Below the pieces are notes generated by a model. The model was not told the origin of the DNA, ran no database searches, and saw nothing but the letters and a program-made list of their open reading frames with translations. 10,967 nt of DNA from Chloroflexia bacterium (GTDB lineage Bacteria; Chloroflexota; Chloroflexia; Thermomicrobiales; JALYUS01): NCBI GenBank assembly GCA_025924435.1, contig JAICIL010000139.1, positions 1 through 10,967 on the forward strand, given 5' to 3'. Below are positions 5,504 through 10,967 of the stretch, in pieces. Position 1 is the stretch's first letter; each line of letters begins with the position of its first letter. A program made the position numbers and the translations under genes.

Positions 5504-5767
5504 CTAGGGTTCGGGCGGGCGCTCCGAAAATTGGTCCGGCAGATGCATGTTCCGTCGCTCGGTTCGCGCGATTCGTGCCTCAATCGCGACGACCTCGTCT
5601 CTGATCCTCCCGAGCGCATCGGTCGAGATCGAGCAGAGGCGTTGTACGGGCGGGAGCGCCCCGACCTTCCGGCACAAATGCTCGACGGCGAGAAACGCCA
5701 CGGTCAGGTGGCGCCGGATATTGCGCAAGGCGCGGAGGGTATCTTCCGTTTCCGGTTCATCATACAT
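5504..5767 (-). CDS. Small all-helical protein (87 aa), possibly HisKA-like helical hairpin
   Basis: Open frame from ATG 5767 to TAG 5504-5506, with GGAAGG about 10 nt upstream. The protein looks like two amphipathic helices joined by a short Gly/Pro turn. The first (about 8-34) is ALRNIRRHLTVAFLAVEHLC; the second (about 40-70) runs VQRLCSISTDALGRIRDEVVAIEARI. A hydrophilic Pro-rich tail follows. This resembles the dimerisation hairpin of histidine kinases, and H20 in RRHLT lies where an H-box would be, but the typical HELRTPL motif is absent, so phosphotransfer is speculative. It lies between the sensor kinase and the response regulator on their strand, suggesting an accessory or connector in the same signalling unit. 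It could also be a chance frame, but its helical periodicity argues against that. Confidence 0.55.
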   Translation of the reverse strand: MYDEPETEDTLRALRNIRRHLTVAFLAVEHLCRKVGALPPVQRLCSISTDALGRIRDEVVAIEARIARTERRNMHLPDQFSERPPEP

Positions 5768-5908
5768 GGCAATGCCGCCTTCCGGCTTCCCACGAGGCCA
5801 GTGCGATCTTCTCCTATATGCAATCTTGCGACCAACGCTTCCGACGAGGCGCCCCGGCTCTCATGGATGCTCCAGGGCGACGTAGCGCGAACGCGGAAGG
5901 GAGCATCA

Positions 5909-6049
5909 ATGAAGGTCGCCGTTATCTCGGATATCCACGCCAACGGCGTCGCCCTCGACGCCGTGCTGGCGGGCATGGAGCCTGACTGCCCGGACCGGAT
6001 TGTCTGCCTCGGCGGCCTGCGCGCGCTCAATCCCCAGCCCCGTGAAGTG
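5909..6049 (+). pseudogene. Truncated metallophosphoesterase (YfcE/MJ0936-like) N-terminal relic
   Basis: A strong ribosome site (GGAAGGGAG, 5 nt before ATG 5909) opens a frame with clear calcineurin-like phosphoesterase homology over about 47 residues. It starts MKVAVISDIHANGVALDAVL, containing the metal-binding DxH motif, then reads PDRIVCLGG and finally NPQPREV, which matches the usual GPQPREV of this family. The second metal motif, normally CLGD, reads CLGG. Homology then stops: from about 6050 the frame runs through unrelated sequence antisense to the end of the histidine kinase gene, which terminates at 6083. The frame itself stays open to 6403, so an automatic annotation may call a 165-codon gene, but residues after 47 are not phosphoesterase. 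I infer a deletion or rearrangement that removed most of the gene when the kinase 3' end was joined here. Confidence 0.7.
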
Positions 6050-6082
6050 AAGGCGGGAGTGCGCATTCGATCCGGCGCGCTA

Positions 6083-8107
6083 TCAATCCGATGGCGCGCG
6101 ATAGGGCAGCGTGAAGATGAAGACGCTCCCCTCGCCGAGCGCGGATTCCGCCCACATCGCGCCGCCGTGCGCCTCCACGAGCGCCTTGCTGATCGGCAGC
6201 CCCAGGCCCATCCCTCGTGTGCTGCCGTCGGTGGCGTTCGACGCCCGGTAGAACGGCTCGAAGATGCGCGGCAAAGCGTCCGGCGGGATGCCGATGCCGG
6301 AATCGGCGACCGCGACGCGCACGGCCTCCCCCGTATCCTCCACCCGGACGCGTACGTCGCCGCCCTCGCCGCGTTCGCCGGAATACTTGATGGCGTTGAG
6401 TAGGAGATTGCCGAGCACCTGCGCCACCCGGTCCGCGTCCCACTCGGCGATCGGGAGGCGCTCCGGCATCTCAACGTGGATGGCGCGGTCGGTCGTCGCC
6501 CGCGCCTGCTCGATGGCGGCGGCGATCAGCTCGCGGACGGCGACCGGGGCGCGTTTCAGGTTCAATACGCCCGCCTGCACGAGCATCGTCTCGCGCAGGT
6601 CGAGCGTCAGCCGCTCCAACCGCCTGCCCTGGGCGATGATCGTCTCCACCGCTTTGGCGTCGTACCGCTCGCGCCGCCGCAGCAGTTCGGCATAGCCGAT
6701 GAGGGAGGAGAGCGGGTTGCGCAACTCGTGCGCGATCATCGCGATGAATCGCTGCCGCTCCTCCTCCGCGCGCCTGCGCTCCGAGATATCGCGCCACGTG
6801 CCGATGAAGAGCGTGCCCGCCGGCCCGGCGACGCTCGTCATCCAACCCTCGACGGGGACGGTCGAGCCGTCCTTGCGCCGCAGCGTGATTTCGCCCCGCA
6901 CCGCGCCGTCGGGCAGCGCGTGCAGCACCCGCGCGAATCCGGCGTCCGGGTCGGCGGTCAGGTCGCCCACCCGCAACCGGCGCAACTCCTCGACCGAGTA
7001 GCCGACGAGTGCGGTCATCGCGGGATTGGCGTCCACGTAGTTGCCGTCCGCGTCCGTGACGAGCACGGCATCGCCCACCCCCGCGAACAGGCTGCGATAC
7101 TGCTCCTCCGCGGCTCGCGCGTCCCGATAGAGGCGGGCGTTGTCGATCGCCAGCGCGGCCCGGCCCCCGAGCGTCTCCGCGAAGGCGACATCGTGGGGGC
7201 CGTATCGCCGCTCCGGAGACGATGAGACGAAGGAGATCGTGCCCAGCACCCGCCCGCGCGCGATCAACGGGACGATCATCGAGGAGGCGAGGCCGAGGGA
7301 GCGCAGCATCGCCAGATGCCCGGCGTCGCGCGCCCCGCCGACGAGCGCGGCGTCGGGGATCTCGGCTATCAGTTGCGACTTCCCGGTCCGCATCGCCTCG
7401 GCCACGCCGTACGGGGCGGCGGGGTCGGCGGGGTAGCGGCGGCGGTGCTCGTGGGCGAGCGCGATCTTCTCCGGGTCCACATGCGCGATGGCGAGCAGGT
7501 GCGGCGTGCCCTCCGCGTCGGCGATGTCCACCGAGCACCAGTCCGCGACGCTCGGCACGGCGAGGCGCGCGACCTGCTGGAGCGTCGTCTCGTAGTCGAG
7601 CGACTCGGCGAGGATGGCGCTCGCATCGGCGAGGAAGCGGGTGGCGACCTCGGCGCGCTTCCGTTCGGTGATGTCCTGAAAGATGCTGATGGCGAACGCG
7701 ACGGCGCCGCGCGCGTCCCGCACCGGCGTCGCGTTCACCACGGACCATCGCTCGTCGCGGGAATCGCGTGCGCGCGTGCGCAGCACCGTCTCGGTGGCCG
7801 CCATCCCCCGGAGGACGCGCTGGGCGGGGAGGTCGGCGACGGGGAATGGCCGCCCCGCCTCGTCCAGCAGCACGAATTTATCGAGCACCTCGGCGATCGG
7901 CGTGGCGCGCATCTCCGCCGCCGAGGCGAAGCCGCAGGCGCGCGCCCCGGCGTCGTTGATGAAGAGGACGCTGCCGGTGCGGTCCTGCACGAGGATGCCG
8001 TCGCTCACGCCCTGGAGGAAGACCGACAGGTGCGCGATGGAGCGGCGCAACTCCTCGGCGGTCAGGCCCGATAGCGCGCGCTCCGTCGCCGGGTCGCCGT
8101 TTCCCAT
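6083..8107 (-). CDS. PAS-GAF-PAS sensor histidine kinase (cytoplasmic)
   Basis: A 674-residue two-component sensor kinase. ATG 8107 is preferred because GGGGAG lies 5 nt upstream and a PAS domain follows; a TTG-initiated version from 8176 adds 23 unlikely residues. Order of domains: PAS (about 25-150, ending in FQDITERKRAE), GAF (about 157-325, ending in RAALAIDNARLY), and a second PAS (about 330-447, GTWRDISERRRAEEER). HisKA follows with phosphoacceptor H460 in MIAHELRNPLSSLIGYAELL, then HATPase (about 555-670). The ATPase has its N-box (GNLLLNAIKYS), G1 (DSGIGIPP, D602) and G2 (GMGLGLPISKALVEAHGG) motifs intact, so it should be active. No transmembrane segment is visible, implying a soluble sensor of small ligands, redox state or light through PAS/GAF. 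It lacks its own receiver; the single-domain regulator downstream is the likely partner. Its 3' end adjoins the metallophosphoesterase relic. Confidence 0.93.
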   Translation of the reverse strand: MGNGDPATERALSGLTAEELRRSIAHLSVFLQGVSDGILVQDRTGSVLFINDAGARACGFASAAEMRATPIAEVLDKFVLLDEAGRPFPVADLPAQRVLRGMAATETVLRTRARDSRDERWSVVNATPVRDARGAVAFAISIFQDITERKRAEVATRFLADASAILAESLDYETTLQQVARLAVPSVADWCSVDIADAEGTPHLLAIAHVDPEKIALAHEHRRRYPADPAAPYGVAEAMRTGKSQLIAEIPDAALVGGARDAGHLAMLRSLGLASSMIVPLIARGRVLGTISFVSSSPERRYGPHDVAFAETLGGRAALAIDNARLYRDARAAEEQYRSLFAGVGDAVLVTDADGNYVDANPAMTALVGYSVEELRRLRVGDLTADPDAGFARVLHALPDGAVRGEITLRRKDGSTVPVEGWMTSVAGPAGTLFIGTWRDISERRRAEEERQRFIAMIAHELRNPLSSLIGYAELLRRRERYDAKAVETIIAQGRRLERLTLDLRETMLVQAGVLNLKRAPVAVRELIAAAIEQARATTDRAIHVEMPERLPIAEWDADRVAQVLGNLLLNAIKYSGERGEGGDVRVRVEDTGEAVRVAVADSGIGIPPDALPRIFEPFYRASNATDGSTRGMGLGLPISKALVEAHGGAMWAESALGEGSVFIFTLPYRAPSD

Positions 8108-8269
8108 ACCCTCTCCCCAACCTCTCGGACGCACGGCGCGGAAGCAAGATGAGCGGCGTACGTTTGATGGTGCCAATCATAACACGCGATAGCGTAAAGA
8201 AAACGGGGTTACGGGATACGGCATACTTGCCAACCCGGTTATACTGGATGCGAGCGTGGCACGAACATT

Positions 8270-8278
8270 CAAAGGAGG
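8270..8278 (+). promoter_or_regulatory. Ribosome binding site deciding the binding-protein start
   Basis: The AAAGGAGG core at 8271-8278 lies 5 nt before ATG 8284. It shows that the upstream in-frame start at 8149, which would prepend 45 residues to the Tat signal, is not the true one. Confidence 0.75.
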
Positions 8279-8283
8279 AAGCG

Positions 8284-10002
8284 ATGCATCAGGGGCAGGG
8301 CATATCCTCTCAGCCGGTGAACAATTATCGGCTATCGCGGCGCCGCCTCCTTGCGGCGCTGGCGGCGGGCGCGGGCGCGGCGGCGCTCGCCGCGTGCGGC
8401 GGCGGCACGACCGCGACGGACACGCCAAAAGCCGCCGCAACCACCGGAGCCACCGCCGCGAATCCCACCGCAGCCGCGAGTTCCGCCGCCCCGGCGACAA
8501 CGGGCGACGCGACCGCCCCGGCGGCGTCGGCGGTCGCGGTCGCGCCGCCGGGCAAGGGGAAATTGCTGCGGATGGCCCGCAATGAGGAGCCGGGGTATCC
8601 CTTTATCGGCTGGTCCTCGGAGGACAATTCCAGCGAGTTCACGATGCTCAACATCTACGACGGCCTCGTGCGCCCCACGAAGGACGGGCAGGGATACGAA
8701 CCGGCCCTCGCCACCAAATGGGAGACGAGCGCGGACGGCAAGACGTGGACCTTCACGCTGCGGGACGCGAAGTTCTCCGACGGCAAGCCGGTCGTGGCGG
8801 CGGATGTCAAAGCGTCCCTCGACATGGCCCGAACGAGTCCGAAGTCAACGTGGAAGGCGACGTATAAGCAGATCACGGACGTGCAGGCCGCCGATGACAA
8901 GACCGTCAAGATCGGCCTCGCGCAGCCCCACCCGCCGCTGCTGGCGGAACTGGGGATGTGGGTCGCGCAGATCATGCCCGCCGATATGGCGAACGCCGTG
9001 GATCAGGCCGGCTACGATACCTACAAGACGCGCGGCACGGGCGCCTATTTCCTCGATGGCTGGAAAAAGGGCGACGTGATGATCCTCAAGAAGAACCCGT
9101 ACTACTGGAAACAGCCGCATAATGGCCCCGATGAGGTGCACATCGAATTCATCCCGGACGACAACACCCGCGTCCTCAAACTGCAAGGCGGCGAGACCGA
9201 CCTGATTGACTTCGTGCCGTACAGCCAGATTCAGAGCCTGAATCAGGGGACCACGAAGGCGCAGGCCTTCACCATCCAGACCTACACCGACCTGACGATG
9301 AACAACACGATCAAGCCGCTCGACGACAAGAACGTCCGGCAGGCGCTCAATTACGCGCTCGACAAGGATGCGATCATCAAGACCGTCTTCTTCGGGCAGG
9401 GCCAGTTCCAGAATTCGCCCATCCCTCCCGGCGCTTATTGGGACAAGACGCTCAAGGGGTATCCGTTCAATCTCGACAAGGCGAAGCAACTGCTGGCGGC
9501 GTCCTCCGTCCCGAACGGATTCACGTTCAAGCAAACGGTGACGTCCGGCAACAGCGTCCAACTGCAGATCGCGACGATCCTCAAAGATCAGTGGGCGAAG
9601 ATCGGCGTCACCGTCGAGATCGTGCAGCTCGAACGGGGACTCTACTCCTCCCAACTCCGGGATGGCACTTCGATGTCGTGGTACGGCGGCTGGACGAACG
9701 ACATGAGCGATCCGACGGAGGTCGCGAACTCGAAGTTGCGCGGCGGCGCGCCGCAGTTCGCCGGGTACACGCGCTACGACAACCCGAAGGTGGACGGCAT
9801 GATTGACGCGGCGGACACGGAGCAGGACCCGAAGAAGCGCGAGATGCTCTACCAGCAGATCCAGCAGATCGTGCTCGACGACGCCCCGCAGGTCTACATC
9901 GCCTATCCCCCCGCCACCGCCGGTTGGCAGACGTACGTGACGGGCTTCAACATTGACGGCCTCGATTTCTATCGCTTCGAGGATGTCCGGGTGAACAAAT
10001 AG
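8284..10002 (+). CDS. ABC transporter substrate-binding lipoprotein, peptide/nickel family 5, Tat-exported
   Basis: A 572-residue extracytoplasmic solute receptor of the SBP_bac_5 (DppA/OppA/NikA) family, likely anchored as a lipoprotein and delivering oligopeptides or other ligands to an ABC permease. The N-terminus has a twin-arginine signal, SRRRLL (18-23), a short Ala/Gly hydrophobic stretch and a lipobox LAAC with Cys38. A 50-residue Ala/Thr/Pro-rich linker (41-90) spaces the domain from the membrane. The mature domain shows family signatures: MLNIYDGLVRP, YEPALATKWETSADGKTWTF, LRDAKFSDGKPVVAADVKAS (about 120-180), GTGAYFLDGWKKGD, NNTIKPLDDKNVRQALNYAL, and WYGGWTNDMSDPTE near the C-terminus. 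Length is normal. No permease or ATPase genes are visible: the next gene is convergent and only 6 bp away. Permeases may be elsewhere, or the protein may be an orphan. Confidence 0.93.
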   Translation: MHQGQGISSQPVNNYRLSRRRLLAALAAGAGAAALAACGGGTTATDTPKAAATTGATAANPTAAASSAAPATTGDATAPAASAVAVAPPGKGKLLRMARNEEPGYPFIGWSSEDNSSEFTMLNIYDGLVRPTKDGQGYEPALATKWETSADGKTWTFTLRDAKFSDGKPVVAADVKASLDMARTSPKSTWKATYKQITDVQAADDKTVKIGLAQPHPPLLAELGMWVAQIMPADMANAVDQAGYDTYKTRGTGAYFLDGWKKGDVMILKKNPYYWKQPHNGPDEVHIEFIPDDNTRVLKLQGGETDLIDFVPYSQIQSLNQGTTKAQAFTIQTYTDLTMNNTIKPLDDKNVRQALNYALDKDAIIKTVFFGQGQFQNSPIPPGAYWDKTLKGYPFNLDKAKQLLAASSVPNGFTFKQTVTSGNSVQLQIATILKDQWAKIGVTVEIVQLERGLYSSQLRDGTSMSWYGGWTNDMSDPTEVANSKLRGGAPQFAGYTRYDNPKVDGMIDAADTEQDPKKREMLYQQIQQIVLDDAPQVYIAYPPATAGWQTYVTGFNIDGLDFYRFEDVRVNK

Positions 10003-10008
10003 CGCGCA

Positions 10009-10794
10009 TTATTCGCCGGTGAATCGGGGTTGCCGCTGCTCGCGGAAGGCGGCGATCCCCTCCCGGTGGTCGTCGGTCCGGGCGGCGATCGCCTGGAGGT
10101 CCGCCTCGTAGTCGAGCGCGGCATCGAGATGGGGCATGATTGCGCGGTTGAAGGCGCGCTTCGTCAGGCCGATGGCGCGCGTCGGCGACGCGGCGAGGCG
10201 GGCCGCCAGCGCATGCGTCCGCTCCATCAGCGCGTCGGCGGGCACGACGTGGTTGACGAGGCCGAGCCGGTGCGCCTCGGTCGCGTCCACGCGGTCGCCG
10301 GTGAAGGCGAGTTCCGCCGCCTTGGCGTAGCCGATGAGCAGCGGGAGGAGAAGCGTGCCGCCGCTGTCCGGCACCAGCCCGATGCGGACGAACCCCGGCA
10401 TGAACCACGCCGCCTCGCTCGCCATGCGGATATCGCAGGCGAGCGCGAAACTCATCCCCGCGCCCGCCGCGACGCCGTTGAGCGCGGCGATCACCGGCTT
10501 CTCCATCGCCCGAATGCCCTTCACGATCACGTTGTAGTGCTGCCGAACCCCCTCCGCGACGGAGACGGTTTCGGCGCGTTGCGCCCCGGCGGTGAGATCC
10601 AGCCCGGAGCAGAACGCGCGCCCCGCGCCCGTCAGCACGAGGCAGCGGATCGTCGCGTCCCGCTCGGCGGCGCGCAGCGCGTCACGCAATTCGCCGAGCA
10701 GTTCCCGCGTCAGGGCGTTCAACACGTCCGGGCGGTTCAGCGTAATCGTCAGGACGCCATCGGCCGTCTCGGTGAGCAGCGTCTGATACGCCAT
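10009..10794 (-). CDS. Enoyl-CoA hydratase/isomerase, PaaG-like
   Basis: A 261-residue crotonase-superfamily enzyme acting on an acyl-CoA in the cytoplasm. ATG 10794 is chosen for AGGA 7 nt upstream and a typical N-terminus (MAYQTLLTETADGVLTITLNRP). The oxyanion-hole segments are FCSGLDL at 61-67 and AAGAGMSFALACDIRMAS at 109-126. The first catalytic Glu of crotonase is not at its usual place (GAGMSF), while PDSGG (142-146) supplies Asp143 where hydratases have their second Glu. That pattern, as I recall, is shared with PaaG-type ring-epoxide/oxepin isomerases and related isomerases rather than true hydratases. Substrate assignment is inference. It ends convergently with the binding-protein gene, 6 bp apart, and lies 50 bp after the end of the preceding gene on its strand, suggesting an operon entering from the right edge. 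Confidence 0.9.
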   Translation of the reverse strand: MAYQTLLTETADGVLTITLNRPDVLNALTRELLGELRDALRAAERDATIRCLVLTGAGRAFCSGLDLTAGAQRAETVSVAEGVRQHYNVIVKGIRAMEKPVIAALNGVAAGAGMSFALACDIRMASEAAWFMPGFVRIGLVPDSGGTLLLPLLIGYAKAAELAFTGDRVDATEAHRLGLVNHVVPADALMERTHALAARLAASPTRAIGLTKRAFNRAIMPHLDAALDYEADLQAIAARTDDHREGIAAFREQRQPRFTGE

Positions 10795-10844
10795 CGCACT
10801 TTCCTTCTTCCTTCCGTCGTGCGCGCCCGCGATACTCCGCTGCC

Positions 10845-10967
10845 TCATCTCTTGGCGGATGCTTTGGGGAGTGGCGGCTGCAAGCCTTCCGGCAGTGGCG
10901 TGTGGTAGGGCTTGCCGCCGGTTGCTTCGGCGTGTTCCGCGCGGGCTTTTTCGAGCAGCGCCGGGTC
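10845..10967 (-). CDS. 3' end of an unidentified gene (last 40 codons)
   Basis: Reading the minus strand from the window edge gives an open frame of 40 codons, starting DPALLEKARAEHAEATGGKP and finishing in a Pro-rich tail (LPEGLQPPLP, then KASAKR) before TGA at 10845-10847. Codon third positions are G/C-rich and the frame lies 50 bp upstream of the PaaG-like start on the same strand, which fits an operon. The beginning is outside the window. The tail carries no motif that identifies a family. Confidence 0.6.
   Translation of the reverse strand, partial: DPALLEKARAEHAEATGGKPYHTPLPEGLQPPLPKASAKR

Noticed and set aside
5474..6403. Single 309-codon plus-strand gene spanning the phosphoesterase segment
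   Set aside because: Only codons from 5909 to about 6049 look like a real protein. The upstream part is antisense to the small helical protein and the downstream part is antisense to the kinase.
6471..7748. Large minus-strand frame inside the kinase gene
   Set aside because: Out-of-frame shadow of the kinase; Arg/Gly/Pro-rich with no domain.
8227..8245. TTGCCA and TATACT as a sigma-70 promoter for the binding protein
   Set aside because: The two hexamers are only 7 bp apart; no acceptable -35 box lies 16-18 bp before TATACT. A promoter probably lies in 8108-8283 but I cannot place it.
10030..10908. Plus-strand open frame opposite the PaaG-like gene
   Set aside because: Antisense shadow, Arg/Glu/Gly-rich and without homology, overlapping a full-length crotonase family gene.

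Overview
The window is GC-rich bacterial DNA (I estimate about 65% GC) with strong codon bias. Several features suggest a Chloroflexota bacterium, perhaps near the Thermomicrobia: an F420-type LLM oxidoreductase, a Tat-exported lipoprotein binding protein, a PAS/GAF kinase with a single-domain regulator, and short palindromic repeats between genes. This is inferred from gene content only; there is no rRNA or marker gene.

Layout. (1) 1-2566, plus strand: the 3' part of a short-chain dehydrogenase, a 150-bp imperfect palindrome, then a tightly coupled pair made of a thiolase-fold protein and a DUF35 OB-fold partner. The three fit a CoA-ester chain-shortening module resembling BbsCD/BbsB/BbsA or Ltp2/ChsH2. 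(2) 2605-4288, minus strand: an LLM-class F420-dependent oxidoreductase followed by two small uncharacterised genes whose base composition is visibly less GC-rich. (3) 4289-4696: a divergent intergenic region with two 38-bp direct repeats and a nested hairpin element. (4) 4697-5023, plus strand: a small, acidic, glycine-rich, probably disordered protein. (5) 5042-8107, mostly minus strand: a PAS-GAF-PAS sensor histidine kinase, a small helical protein and a single-domain response regulator. A truncated metallophosphoesterase start lies on the opposite strand between the kinase and the small protein. (6) 8284-10002, plus strand: a Tat-lipoprotein solute-binding protein of the peptide/nickel ABC family, with no permease genes visible. 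(7) 10009-10967, minus strand: a PaaG-like enoyl-CoA hydratase/isomerase preceded by the last 40 codons of an upstream gene.

The dehydrogenase, thiolase-DUF35 pair and hydratase/isomerase all act on acyl-CoA esters, so the region looks catabolic, with a sensory cluster and an uptake protein alongside. I see no complete mobile element, CRISPR-Cas system or recognisable defence system. The most notable points are the thiolase and its DUF35 partner both lacking canonical cysteines, the metallophosphoesterase relic, the compositionally distinct two-gene cassette, and the two kinds of intergenic repeat.
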